A stretch of 64,000 nucleotides of DNA from Neospora caninum Liverpool (lineage: Eukaryota; Apicomplexa; Conoidasida; Eucoccidiorida; Sarcocystidae): NCBI RefSeq assembly GCF_000208865.1, contig NC_018389.1:1364001-1428000 (forward strand), in the 5' to 3' direction. Under the pieces are notes generated by a model that worked only from the letters and a program-made list of their open reading frames with translations, had not been told where the DNA came from and made no database searches. Both the position numbers and the translations under genes were made by a program. This document shows, piece by piece, positions 35,857 through 49,331 of the stretch; position 1 is the stretch's first letter; each line of letters starts with the position of its first letter.

Positions 35857-38800
35857 CTAGCAGTTCCCGAAGCAGACGTCTAGCTCAATGTCTTCAAGAA
35901 CTTTTACTTTCCGCCTCCGTGCTGCGCGACGCCGCCAAGCGGTCTTACGCCACCAACGCGCGAGACGCCGGACTGCCTCGTCGACGCTGACACGCATGTC
36001 CAGCTCCAGAATTTGCTGTCTCTCCATTCTCTCTCCAGTGACCATGAATTTGTTCCACAGATCTGCCTTGCCGCCCACAGGCACCCCGGGCCCTCGCCTC
36101 CCCTTGGCAGCCCCATGAAGGCCTGTCCTGAGGCTCGTCCAATAGGGCGGTCCGCCAGCTGGAAGGTGGGGAGGGTCGGATTGGTTAGCGCGCGAGGCTT
36201 TCTGCCGGGAACGTTCTCGAGTCGGTGCCCAGATGGAACTCGAGTACTGACTGTAGAACTGGAGAAAAGGATTACCAGCCCGCGTGCATGTCTCGGCCTC
36301 TGGAAACGTGCCGGAAAAGTCCGGTTCGATGGGAGGGAATGTGCGCGCAGCGTCACTGGGCGGAACGGATTCATCGAATAGAAGTTCCCACGTCGGTTTG
36401 TTGCTGGGAGCGCCGCATGGGTCGGCGTTCACCGGTGAGTTGTGTGGTTCGTCCACAAGGATCTGGACCAACTGACGCGTCATTGAAGAGACCATTCGCT
36501 TGTGCCAGGGTGCGCGCGCGGCGCAGGCTGGACTGAGGTTGACTTCGACGAGCCAGGGCCGGTACTCCGCATCCAAGAGGATGTCGAAGCCGTACAGCTC
36601 GAAGCAGTTGGGACGCGAAACAATCGCTGGACGAGCCGCGCGAGCGGTCTGCAGAATCAGTTTGCGAATCTGAGGCTTTATCCGGCGGTCCCAGAAGTTC
36701 GGCGTCCCGGTCGCTCGCTCTAGGGCCTCTCTGAGATCCGCGAGAGGCTTAGTGCAGTCGGAAAAAATTCGAGGTGCGACGGGGAAAACGTCTTCATTTG
36801 GGTCGCCTGCTTGCTTCCCTAGGCCACGCCCGTCCTGCATCTCGCTGTTCAAGCGATTTAGGTTCCAGTTGCTGATATGTCGGAACCGGTTGTGCAGATC
36901 TCGCAGGTCGTAGGGCTCTGAACATAGGCGCAAGTAGAGGTCTGTAAACGCGTACACCTTCAGCGGAGCGAAGCTCCGAATGAGCACCCACTGGCGCATG
37001 TCAAACTTCCGCCCTGAAAAGATCAGCAAGGGCCGCTCGATGTACCTCTGCACTAGCCGGTCACTCAAACCGCGTCCTACACACAAGCGCAACAGATTCC
37101 ACGAAGGAGTAAGCAGCCCCGGAAGATGCATCGCTGGCTGGCCCACGTCGGAGTGCTGAGGGCTGGTTCGCTGAGAGATCTCCTTAGGACGATGGGAGAT
37201 GTCTGAATCGCGCCTCGGTTGCTTTTGCCGTCAAAGCCACGCTGGGCATCGCCGGAGCACACAGGAGCCCAGAGCTACAGGGTTGTCCCCGGCACATTTG
37301 TTTTGGGTACGCCTGCGCTTGTGCCTTGCTGGCGGCGGCCGTGGAAGAGCGTGTGGGGTGCCAGCAAATCCAGGCTGAGCCTACCCGATTTCAAGATGTC
37401 CCATGGGTTGTTAAGGCAGTAGACTCCAGAAGCTTTAGAGCTGCTTGACGGCTTCATGATCCAGACGTTATGGTGGTGCCACCGCGGTTCTTGTGGAGCG
37501 TCGCGCGCTGCGCTCCCGTCTTTTGTTTCAGGTTTCTCGGATGAACGCAGATTCTCCAAATCCACATCGCCTCTCTCGGCTCGCCAGAGGAGCCACGCCT
37601 TCTGGACTCCGCGTAGAACATCGAGGATCTGCGCCTCCGAGGGCGTCGCTGAACAGTCGGAGGGGGGACCGTCGAAAGCGTCCTTCCCTGCAACCCACGC
37701 GCTATCCCTCGGCAAGACTTGTGTGACGCTGCTGCCCGCTGCTCCGCGCTCGCCGGCTGCGCTCCGTCCGTCGGCGCATTTCGCCAGCGAGTGCCAGGCA
37801 CGTCGGAAGGCCGCCGGCTGCGAGCGGACGTTCCAGGCGTGCGTGGCAAACACTTCAAGTCGCTGAGGATCTAGCCTCCGTCTCTCCCCCAGGGGATCGT
37901 GCCTGTCAAGGAAGTAGTCGGGTTCCAGTTCATGAAGCCAGCTGGAAACGATGTGGTGCGCCATCCAGAGCAGGAGAACGCTCGACTGTCTCACAGAAGG
38001 CTCCGGGGCGGGTTGGAGCATGACGGCCTCGAACTCCTCCTTCGGCGCCTGGCAGCACCGTAGATAGTGCATGAGCACAGTCACTGCCTCGCACCGGCTG
38101 TAATCGACTAGGAAGTCCATGCAGTCGTCCAGAGTGCTGAGGTCGTAGCAACGGGGAAAGAAGGCTTCAGTCCGCACTTGCTCCTCGACGGCCAGGAGAC
38201 GGAAACTGCGCGAGAGGCCTGCCTTTGTCGTCATGACGCGGTTGTTCTGGAAGTGGTTGAAGAGCTGCTCCCGCCTCAGACACCGGTAGTCTTCGTCGAC
38301 GTCCGAGATCTTCCATTTGAGGTCGAAAAAGTGCGTGTTAACGAGGCGGTTCATCATCCACCCCCGCTTCTGCAAACAACTGGACACGGCGGCCTCGATC
38401 GTCAGCACGTAGGAACGGTGACGGGGACAACGGAAGGCTTTCGCGTCTTCGCTGCCTCCCCACGGAGGTTGCGAGGGCGTGCCTGTTTCGGTCCCCGAGT
38501 CCTCGTCTCGCCCGTCACCCTTCCAAGAGGAGTCCCGGCCCCCGCCGAGAAAGCAGTGCGGCGTGAAAGCTCTTTTCGCCTTCGTCAACTCGACACAGGC
38601 AACTTTGTTCTTCGCCCCTGTCAGTCGCATCTTCCGCGCAAAGTGGTTCATGTACTCGTCGTGACTCATGCACACACTTTCCAGTGCTAACAGCCTCTGT
38701 TTCAGGCACGCCTCCCGCCGACTGTGTTGCGCGCGGTTCCGGCGTCTTGGCACGCCTGACAAGGGAGGCTGGCTGCGGCTTCTTCGACGACGGCCTGCCG

Positions 38801-41800
38801 GACGCCAATGAGCGCTAGGTTTTCCCCGATCCACTTCGACTCCACACAGCCGGTTTGCGTTTCTCTGAAGCGTGCGAAAGGTTCCGCGTGCGTGCGCCTC
38901 TGTGTGAAGCGCTGTCCCGTGGAACCGTGCGTCACTGAAGGAGTTCGTGGCTCTCCCAGGCATCCTGCCTAAGTTGTCGATGGAAGCGCCGGGCGATGCC
39001 GTCGGTGCCTGGTCTCCATTTTCGTCGTCTGAAGAGCTTGAGAGACTCCCCGGACCTTGGCTGTCCGCGGGTGAATCGCCTGACTGCGCCAGGTCGGAGT
39101 CGTCGGTCTCAGACGTTGAAGAAGAAGGCCTTTCGTCGTTCGACGGCCTTCGAACTTTTAACCTCAGTTGCGTTGGCTCCGCATCCCACTTCTCATCGCC
39201 CGTTTCTTCACCTTGAAGCGACGCTTTCTCGCTGACGGAATCAGAGGAAAGGTCCTTTCTGGACATGCGCAAACGTCTTTTCTCTGAATCAGCACTGGAC
39301 GAGGGGGGTGTCCGTCGGGCCACACGGGACTGCGGCGTGAGATCATTAGGGGAACTTGCAGATTCCTCTTGAGACGAGGCTGAGAAAGAAGAGGAAGATG
39401 AAGTCGAGAACGGTGAAAGGGAACCTTCAGTGCTTCTCGGAAAACGGCCAGATGACGCCGAGCTCGAGGACTCTCGACACGTCTTGCACGTGGGAGGGAG
39501 ACACGGGCCGCCTCTCAGTGCACTGGGAGAATATTCCTCCACCGAACCGATCAGTTCAAGCAAGTCTTCAGGAAAATGGCATGCTCCGAAGTCTGCGGAG
39601 TCGAAGTCGAAGTCGAGCATTTGCGGGGAAGAGAGACAGGGAGAAGTATGCGTGCCTGCAGGATCCCGACGCGATCCCTGAGGCGAGCTCAGCGCGTGCA
39701 CTGCCTCTAGACGCCTCTGTTCCAGCTGTTCCCTCTGTACCTGCATGGCCTGTAGTTCCTGAACTGGGGAAGGCTCGCCTCTAACTGCTGCTTGGCATGT
39801 TTCCTCTACGAAAGGAGACGGAGGGTGGAAGCCCGCCTCGTCGCCGGCAGCGCTGCGCGACAGCGTGCGAACACGCGTTTTGTCGCGCACCTCCTCGAAC
39901 CGCTTCGACACGTCCCCGTACCACTCGTCAGGAATGAGGTCTGGCAAGCCAAACAACTCCTCGAAGGGAGAAAGCAGCGAGGCTGTGTCAGGACATTCCG
40001 AGTTCACGTCGCCAGTTTCCTGTGTGAGTTGCGCTTTCCTCGAGTTCTTCCTCGGCGCCTTCTCTGCCGGCGCCAGGGATGGGCTCTCCGTAACACTTCG
40101 CACGTGTCTCTGCCCCGCACCTGTTTCGTCCGGTTTTTCAACGCTTCCTCCCCTGACACTTTGACGCTCGCGACGCTCTTCACGGACGTCTTCAAAGCGA
40201 GGCCCTGCTAGTGGACTGCCATGGAAACTTCTCTCGGCGCCTCTGAGGATGCCGGGACCGTCCGAACTTGGGGCCTGCGCCTTGGCTCTCCTCTGCCTAT
40301 CTCTCTCCCCGCCTTTTTTCTTGTCTTCAGCGTCCTTCGTCTCCTGTTTTCCGGGCTTCTCCTTTGCATGCCGCTGGCCAGCTCTTTCAGCCATGTGGCG
40401 TGGAAGGCCCCTCACGCCTTCTGCCAGCCATCCTCGGGATTGCTGAGACGGTCTCATGCTGAGCTTGGCCTCGCTCAGAGGAGAAGCAGCCGCATGCGCA
40501 CACAAATCTGGACAGCTCTTTTGCGGATCTTCCTTCGCCGCTGACGGAACACTGATCGCCCTCCACACGTCGGCGTCTCCAGGAGGCCTACAGGACGAGG
40601 CACGTCTCCGTCGTGCTGCGCGTGCTGCTGCGCGACCTGCGGTCCGCGATCCCGGAACCACAACGGCCTGCGTCTCGCGCCTCGCCGACGCTGGAGGCGG
40701 TCTTCTCCGCACGTTCCGCGTCCGCTCGACTTCCCGGTTTTCAGCCGCCGGATCCCCCTCGCTCACGCCTGGATGCCGCCTGACACTCTCCCGTTTCAGG
40801 AGCCTCTGCGTCGCCGCAGGCATGTGCCGGCCCAGCGGACGCGTGCGCCAACGGCGTATGCGCAGACGAAAAAGCCCGTTCGGGTGTCGCACGTGTTTCC
40901 GGGGACCGTCGGAAGAGGGGTTCCTCTGTGAACCAGAAGAAAGACTGTCCCCGTCTCCGGCCTGCTGTCCCGCATCGGCTTGGCCCTCGTCTGGGGCCCT
41001 GCCGACGGCGGGAGTCGCCAGATCTGTGAAGCCAGCTGCTTCCGTTATGTGCAGAGTTCGTGGTGGACGGGCAACTTTTGACTGTTGCTCGAAAAAAGTG
41101 CAGTTCGGAACCGCCGACGCTGGCGAGTTCTGCCAATGCGGCAAACGCTCTACGGCCTGTGAGGCGTCCTCCGATCCCCCAAGACCAGGGGGTTCTTCCG
41201 CGGCCTTCACTGCATTCTGATCTCGGATCTTCTCTCTGCAAGCGGGCGCTTGCACGGTCGTCGATCTCGCAGATGCCTGCGGCTCGAACGCATGGCCTGC
41301 GTTTCGGAGAGAGGCTGCAGCGACGGCTGCCGCCGCACTCGCGGTCGCGCGGGTTTCGCCTTCCCGCGCTGGACTTGTGCGAGCGGCCACGATAACCTCC
41401 ACCTGCGGCGTGACTGTCGTGGGCAGTCCCGCGGGGCGACCGCGGAACGCGCCAGTACCAGAGTCCGGACGTGGAGGCTCTCTGAAACGAGGGTCTGTCG
41501 CGACTGTCGCGGCATCTTGGGATTGGCGAGGCTCCTCCCTGTCGTGTTCTCTCCAGTTTTTGACGGCGCGGATCCGATACCGCCGCCGCAGCTTGAGGCG
41601 GCCGAACCGCCGGACGGAGCGAAAGCGGATCCACGAGGCCCGCGGGCGGAGACAGCCAGGCACCTCGTCTGCGGCTCTGTCGGCCTGCAAGACGCGTGCC
41701 GAGCAGTCGAGCAAGCCAGCGCGAGCGCTTTCGTGTTGGATGCCCCGAGGAGTTAAGTCCCACCTAAAGCCTTCTGACCTACTGCGCTGTTCTTCCACGC

Positions 41801-44800
41801 AGGCAGCCGATGCAGCTTCAGGGACTTCGCGCCGGCTGTTCCTGCTCTCCTCGGCTTCAGGTGACCTTCCTGTGCGTCGGTTACCGATGGCGTCGGCGCT
41901 CACCTGTGTTCCCACCGAGTAGGCCGCTGAGGAAGTGGAGCCTGGCGAAGGTGGCGACATCGCGTTGCTTGCAGGCGACAGAGCTTCTGCAGCACAACTC
42001 GTGAGGCGTTTCCCTTCACGTGCCCTCTCCGCGGAAAGGCTAGGAGCAGCGGTGGACGTTTTGCTGCTCTGCCACGCCTGGAGCGGATCCTCCACCGACA
42101 CTCGACCGGCGGTTCCTGATGACGGAGCTGACTGATTCCGTTCCCGTTCCCGTTCCAGGTCTGAGGGATGAACCCTGGATGACAAGCAGACAGAGCCTGG
42201 CTGCTCGAGGCCTGTTTTTTCGGGGCCTGTCTTTTCGAGGCCTGCTTGCCCAGACTGTCTGCTCGTCGTCGGAAAGACCCGCTCCCGGCTTTGGCCAGAT
42301 GCCGCTGGTACGCTGCGGATACCCGTTTCAGGTGTTTGCATCGCGCCTGGAACATCAGGTGTACATTTCGTTTCCTGATTTAAACAAGTGTCTCGCAGTG
42401 TTCCAACGGGGTTGCCACCCTGCCGCGTGTCTTGTCCCAGCGCCACAGACGGCAGCATGGCACCAATGGAGCCTCGTCCCCCGCTGGGGACATCGGGCTC
42501 GTTGCGCTCACTACTCGGATGACGCCAGACCTTCCTTTCAAGCCGTATTGCGGCGCTTTTGGGACTTTCGCGTCCCCAGGTCCGAGCTGTCCTACTTCGC
42601 TGGGAAGCCGGATCCCCTGCACTGTGTTCAGAAGGCTCGGCGTGTCTAGCACCTCGTGCACAGTCAAGAGCGTTTAGAACATCCCCGGACCACACATAGG
42701 GCGTCACCGACCCGCTCACTGGCGTGCGTCTGACAAACCTTTCGACGACAGGTTTCGTCTCTTGGTCGGCCTGATCCGGAGACGCAACGCTTGACGCCAT
42801 CGGCACTGAGTTACGTTTAGGCATATCGCGCCTTCGGCCTGCAGGCTCTGCATCCTGAGCTAGCTCGTTGGCTTCCAGGCCGCACTGTACACTCAGGTTG
42901 CCTGTACAGCCTCCTCCTTCTGCTGCACTGCCTGCTACGGCGCTCCCCTCTTTTGTCAATGGCTTCACCCGATGCGTTTGCTCCTTGGCCTGGGGGAATC
43001 GATGCAGGCGTGCGTTGAGGCAGTGGATGTGCTGTTGAAGACTGTCCATGGACGGCGTATCTCCGTTCAGGTGCTGACCAAGCAGTCGCTGTAGCTGCTC
43101 AATCTCCTTGAACAACGCAGCGTTGGAACACTCATCGGTCCCGTCTGTCGATTCATGCTTGAAACCGTTCGAGTCAGGCAGGTGATGCGGGCGCTGGTCA
43201 CCATCCCCCGCCACAGCCTGAACGTCCTTGGGTTCGGCTGCCTCGACCTTCTGCGTGCTTGTTTCCCCACCTCGCGCATTGCCCACGGGAGCGAACCACC
43301 GTCGGCTCCTCACATCTGCGCTGTGCAGGCTTTCCGTCCCAATTGAGCAGACCGGGGACGGCTGTGTCTGCTCTCGACCTCTCATGGTGGCGGACCAGCA
43401 TGGAACACCTTGTCGTTCCGGGGCTTCGTCACTCCCTCTCTCAGACGCCAGTGTGCTGCACGATGAGAAGTTGTTCGGTTCCTCTCTCCTAGAAACCCGG
43501 CTGTGGAGAGCACGTGGACATCCCCTCGGTCTTCGCTTCCCCGCGTCGTCCAGTTCACTGTCCTTCCTGTTCACGTCAAGATGATCTGCTGAAAGCGAAC
43601 TCTTTAGTCGCACGCCAGCGAGGCGCGGGAGGCGCCACCGATGCCGTTCATGGGAGGCAGATGCAGCTTCAGCGCCCGTCCTCTCTTTCCTCTTCGGTTC
43701 CGGCATAACCCCGGCAACCGGAGGCTTCCCCGGTGACCGTGGCTCGGTGTAGCCACTCGTGCAGGTGAACTGGACAGCTGAGTCCACAGTTCCCAGTCCA
43801 CCTTTAACCCTTGTCGCGTTCTTTGAGGCGAGCTCCACTGTCCGACGCAGAGAGTCATTCCGGTGGTTCACTCCCGCCGGCGGACAACCGTGGATGGCGC
43901 CGATCCGCGACGAACCATCTCTACGTCCGAAAGTTGTTCGGGACGCAGAAGTGCCACGCTTTGGAAGCATGCGTGATTCGTCGCGTGGCTGTGTCTCCGT
44001 GCTCAGATGCGGCACAAGTTTATGAGGACGAAAGGAAAGTTCTGGAGCAGAGGGAGGCTGGGGTGCTGTGCAACTTGTGCAGCGGGTGGCGAGGCAGTCG
44101 TCGACGCTTGACAGAAAAGTCCTTTCGGCCTCGCTGGTGGTTCTACATGCACTTTCGTTTGCAGCCTCACTTGCACGATCCATTAGAGGAGAGAACGGCC
44201 CTGCTTGACCTGTGTGGCGACTCCGGGAGTACGACGTTTCACGATGTCCAGTTGTCCTTTTCACCTGAGAATCATGCGTAGAAGACTGACATGGCGTTGA
44301 GTTGAAACGGAGAGTACCGTTCCCTCCGGTTGGTCGAGCCTTTGCTTCTAGCGGCGAAGATGAACTTTGCAGAGACAGCTGCCGGCGACGCGACATCTCC
44401 TTCCTTGCCGATGGCAAAAGAAACGGGCCGGCGGTGCCGGAGGTACCAACGGAGCCCGAAGCGAGCGGGGTAGTTCCACAGGGGCGTCTTTCAGCGGTCT
44501 TGTTCCCTCGATTCCTTTGAACTTCCGACGCACCGCCGCCAGGACAATGATTTCGAGACCAACCAGGGAGGCAGAAACTGGCGGGCGTGACGGCATGGCA
44601 CCACGAACTGTGAAGTGGAGTGCAGGAAACATTTTCCGAGTCTCCTCCGGAAACATGTTTAGACTTTGCCGGGTCCGACGGCGGACACTCCGGATCGCTC
44701 TCCCTCCTAGATTGACTGCTGCGATCTCTGGACACGTCACGGCGACCGCGTTTCGTCAGACCAGGATCTCTGCGCTTTTCCGGCCCCACTTGGTCATCCC

Positions 44801-46079
44801 GACCTGCCGCAAAGGTCGCCGCTGAAACGAGATGTCTGCGGGCCCTCGTTTTCAGCTGGAGCCGTACTTTGGACAGCATCCTCGGACTGCTCGGCGCCTG
44901 ACGTCTCGCGACGGTCGTTCCGGCCGAACACACTGAGTCGTACGCTTGACACACGCCTGACGAGCCGCAGACTCTCTGTTTCCCAGGAGTTCCCCAGGTA
45001 TGCCTGGTCTCAGGCAGCCACGCCAAATCCGGTTTCCCGGTTGTAGAGATGCAGTCACCTTGCAGCGTTGAGTAAACTTCGCCGGTTTCTCTTAGTGCAA
45101 GGCACCTTCTGTCGGAAGCAGCGTGATGTGAAGGGTTCGTCTCCCGAGTCCCAGGGAACCCTCGCTCTTTCACGCCGTTTGGCCAGGTACGTTCACCCCA
45201 CTCCAGCTCGGAGAGCGTTCTCCTAGGATTCAGGCCCGAGCGTGTGCAAATGGGAGAGCACGAAGAGCTAATCTGAGGGGACGGAAGGGGCTTTCCGAGG
45301 CAAGCAGTTTCAGCAAGGATAGAGCCTGTCGTCGGACGCGACTCCCCGATCCAAGTAGCAGGAGCAAGACCGCGTACAACCTTTGAAAATTCGACCTGAT
45401 TAAGATGAATCACACGCCGGTTACTTCTCTTTCGAAAAGACGAGAAGTCTTCGTCTTGCGTCGGAGGCTCGGCGAAGTGAACCAACGGCGAATACGAACT
45501 GTCCTTTTGGGCGGATTGCTTCGGACCCATATGCGTAGGGTCACCTCTCAAAGGAGTAGACAGCCCGTGGGGGGAAAGGGCGCTCCCAATGCCTTGAGTT
45601 CCCCACAAAGGTGGCGATTTCCGACAAGCGCCGAAAGGACTTGTTTCCGAACTTACAAGGAAATGCCCTTCCCCGCCTCTCTCTTCGCTCCCCCTAGACT
45701 GGCGCTCTCGCCTTCCCGGGACGCCGGGGGAAAAGTCTGCTGTCATGACAGAAATGGATGTTTTGGGAGCCGTCGCAAGGCTGAATGGACTGGATGTTTC
45801 AAAAACACAGGGCGTTTCGTCGGTAACCCGTGATGCGAACCTAGATCTTGTGCCGCTGACGTTCACTGTCCCGGAACGGTTCCGGGCACCATCGGAACCC
45901 GTTCCACAATGGGGTTCTTCTGCGGGCCGATCTCGCGTTCTACGATAGACATCAGTTGAGTGAGGAGGAACAAAAGGAAACGGAGGTGAGGCCGGAGAAG
46001 AAACTGCCGGGGACGAGCCATTGAAAGACCGCTGCCTACGATTAGCAGACTCTCGTGGACCGCGTTCCATAACAGCCAT
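35857..46079 (-). CDS. Giant tubulin-tyrosine-ligase-like protein, TTLL3/8 (glycylase) type
   Basis: Two exons, complement(join(35857..37076, 37385..46079)), give about 3,304 aa. The ATG at 46079 has A at -3 and G at +4. Residues 1 to about 2,400 are Ser/Arg/Pro-rich and look disordered, with no recognised domain. The C-terminal third is a TTLL catalytic domain: QKRGWMMNRL, FFDLKWKISDVDEDYRCLRR, QLFNHFQNNRVMTTKAGLSR and FFPRCYDLS are typical of TTLL3/TTLL8. The ATP-grasp motifs NVWIMKPSSSSKASGV, RLVQRYIERPLLI, KFDMRQWVLI, FELYGFDILLD and WLVEVNLSPA follow, keeping the nucleotide-binding Lys and the metal-binding Glu/Asn. The splice falls between DILKSG and RGLSDRL at a canonical GT-AG. A Trp/Arg-rich basic segment near the C terminus (RWWRKTAWRRRAARRRK) could contact microtubules. 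Family members ligate glycine to tubulin; the substrate here is inferred. Confidence 0.9.
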
Positions 46080-48525
46080 TTTGGGAGCACAGGGCGTAGA
46101 TGTCGCACATATAATAGCCGTTCAGAAGGCCCTGACGCTACCTACGAATCGAGACACTACCAAACCCAGGCAGACGAGGGACGAAACGTTCTCTGTTCTT
46201 GCAATCGTCTCGAATATAATGCATGGTGTTCGAGTCAAATCCACATCCTCGCTGAGCAATCGTGCAGGAAGTAGTGCCGGTAGGTCGTTTGAGCGGCCTG
46301 CTGCGCAGAGATACGCAGAGGATTGACGGGACGGTATGAAAGCGGGCGAGGTGACATAGATACAGTCAAACGCAGGTTATTAGTGAGGTTGATAGGCTGA
46401 ATGATAGGCCCGCAGGTAGAACGTTATTACGCAGCTAGGGAGATACGCAGGGAAATAGGCGAGCCAATACACAAAGCGGACACCTGGATGGTCATAGTGG
46501 TTGTATACAGCTGGTTCGACGAACCGGGGTTCGTACGAAGATTGGCAGGTATCCATAAAGAAAGAACAGAAAGACCGGTATATCGTTGCACGAACGTTAC
46601 TTGGCGATGGACGGCAAAGGTAATCGCTAGCAACGAAGATGAGACCTGGACCTTGCGACACGGCAGCCCGCCTCGGGGAAGGGTGTTCCATGTGTGTCAA
46701 CGCTCGAACGTCGAACGTGTGAGGATGGTACTTTGACTCGGCTTGGCAAAGCAGACGCCCTGGTGGATGCATTGCCTGAATACACCCTTCACTCCTCAAG
46801 CGCGAAGGCTGCTTTGATCGATCGGTACGCTGATATGTGGATAAGAAATAAAGATATCTGCAGGCAGATTGACAGCTCCAGAGGTAGAGACCAGCCGGAC
46901 CGTTGCGCGGCAACATGCATGCCAAACCAGAATCCAATGTCTTTTGTAAGCAAGCGCAGGACAGGAATAAACTACGTTTTCCTGGCTCTCTGAGAGCCTG
47001 ACGCAGCTGTGTAGAGCGTTTCACTCCCGCCACTTTTGTGCATCTCCGCTGCGCTACGCCTGGTAGTGGACAATTTGTCTTAGAACCAGGCCACGGCCCC
47101 TAGCAAGAGGCTTGGACATGCCGACCACAGTGAAGCGGTCTCTCTTGCGCGAGACAATGGAAACGTAGGCAACACGACCGGTTCGACATCGAATGTCTTG
47201 TCCCGATTTCGTTCAAACGCGACCAGACTCAAGTGAAGTCGGACACGAATATCCGACCGTGCTCACGGGGGGTGGGCCTTTGCGCAACCGCGTCGAGATT
47301 CGAAAAGACTAAATGCGTTTCGAAGCACTCCGAACAGAATTTGGTGTGTGCGTAGAGAAAGGCAACAATACGTTTGGCCACCGGGAGCGAGTGCCCCGCA
47401 CACCTGCCACGTCAGTACAGGGTGAACCGGCGAGAAGCATGTCTCTTTCTTCTACTACTTTCACTAGCCCCAGCATCTCCTCTATTTATCTGTACACAGC
47501 CTCTTTGACGACCCGTTAACTACTGTGACTCCTTCCCGCAACAAACGCGTGTCACGTCGAGGTTGCGTGTGGTGAGAGAGAACCCGCCGACCCCAGTGTG
47601 CCAGCAGCAAACTTTTCGTGGGAAGAAATGCAGCCAAGATCGGCGCGGATGCAAGGAACTCCGGAAATTTCCCTCCTCACTTCTGCGGCAGTTCAGTCTG
47701 TCAATTTTCACTTGAACGAAAGGCGCCAGAGCCGGCAGTGCATCTCTCCGTCCTCAAAGCTGGAAAGCAGCGACGCGGTTCGGGTTGGCCACCACGACAG
47801 CGACACATACACCGGAGCCAGCTGCATGTACAGAGAGTGTCTACCCTTCGATCTGGGTTTGGTGCAGATTTCTGTCGTCCCAAAGCTGTGGGAGACATGC
47901 TCTTTGTGGTTGTCATCCCGGAAAGTGTCGAGACAAGAAATCTGAGCGCCCCGCTGGCAACAACATCCAGTTGCCTGCTCCGGCGAAGCCACCGCTCTCT
48001 CCCAGTGTGTGTGTGGCATGTGGGTCCGTCCCCGTTCTGCTGCATCTAGCAGTGAGCGGGGACGTGGCCAGACCCGAGAGAGGCAGTGGACGCCGAAGCA
48101 GAGAAGACACGACCTGTTCAAGAAGAATTCCGGAAGCAGTGCCTCCAAAATGGCCCCCCGTGGCGGGCCGCTATTTATGGAAGGACTGGATCTTGGCGGT
48201 CCAGGAGGCGGGTTTGTTCACGCACACCGGCACATACATCCGCACGGGAAGGCGGGGCTGCTGACCTCAAACTTTGTCGGCGTTTTTTCGAAAAGACTTG
48301 CGCGGTGTGCGCAGGAAGAACCAAGTCGGTTGGCCCCTCGAATGTGCGCGCGTGTGCCTGGCTACGAGGACGACGCGAGTCGAGCGAGCGGGATCCGTGT
48401 TTCCGTCGACACAGCATATTCTTTTTCGTTGTCACGACCGCCTCTCCTGTTGAAAACAGTCGTTTTTCGGGATTCTCCGAAGAACACGCAACCGCCTCTT
48501 TTTTTCTCCCTCTCCCGTTTACAAA
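46080..48525. other. Divergent promoter region TTLL / PGK
   Basis: A 2.4-kb spacer between outward-facing start codons. It is noticeably less GC-rich than the flanking exons at about 46100-47000. No exon or RNA gene was recognised. Confidence 0.55.
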
Positions 48526-49278
48526 ATGTTGGCCAACAAGCTGGGAATTCAAGATGTGGGCGACCAGGTGAGTTTTTTTCTGCGTTCCCGTCCGTGGTGG
48601 GCCGGGGGCCATCTGGTTTTTTCTTGAGTTCCGCGTTTATTTGTCCGCATCGTTTTTGCAGTGCCTTTTCCCACCTACTCGCTCGATTGCCCTACCTGCA
48701 CATCGTGCGGCTGCGAGGCTGCCAGGCACCTTTGCTCGCCGAGTGACAGTTTGTGCATCCTGCAAACAATGCGTCTGTGACTCACGAAAATCTCTCACTG
48801 TTCCGTGAGGTTTTGGCGGCGGAAGAAGCAGCGCTGGGCCTGTGCCGCTGAAACGGGCGAAGGGAAGAGTCGCCGGAGCGCGGTAGACAGAGCCCGTCGC
48901 TTCGACCACAAAAAACGCACCCGCCCTGTTCTCGTATGCGTCCTACATCACAGGGATGTGTGCGTTTTTTGCGCATTTGCATCTCGCCTCTACGTGCTGT
49001 CCAAAAAGGATCAACATACTTGCCTTTCACTAGTGCGTCTGTGCACATACGCCGTCCACATGAAACCGTGCTCTTGAGGTCAGTGTGCGCATTTCTAGAC
49101 GTCTATTCGTACGGCGCGCCGAGTCACGGATGCCTGGCTCGTGCGTGATCCGTGTACAGTGCCGGAATGCCCCGTTTGTCGTAAGAGAAGTGAACGACAC
49201 GTTCCATAAGGACTGTCTCTATGAGTCGTTCGTTCTGTTCATCTGCTCCAAAGTGCCTCCTCCGTGTCGCGCTTCAAG

Positions 49279-49331
<53 letters not shown>

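Noticed and set aside
40456..41763. Several 170-340-codon frames on both strands inside the TTLL gene
   Set aside because: They are shadows created by GC-biased codons of the 8.7-kb exon, with no independent motifs or splice context.
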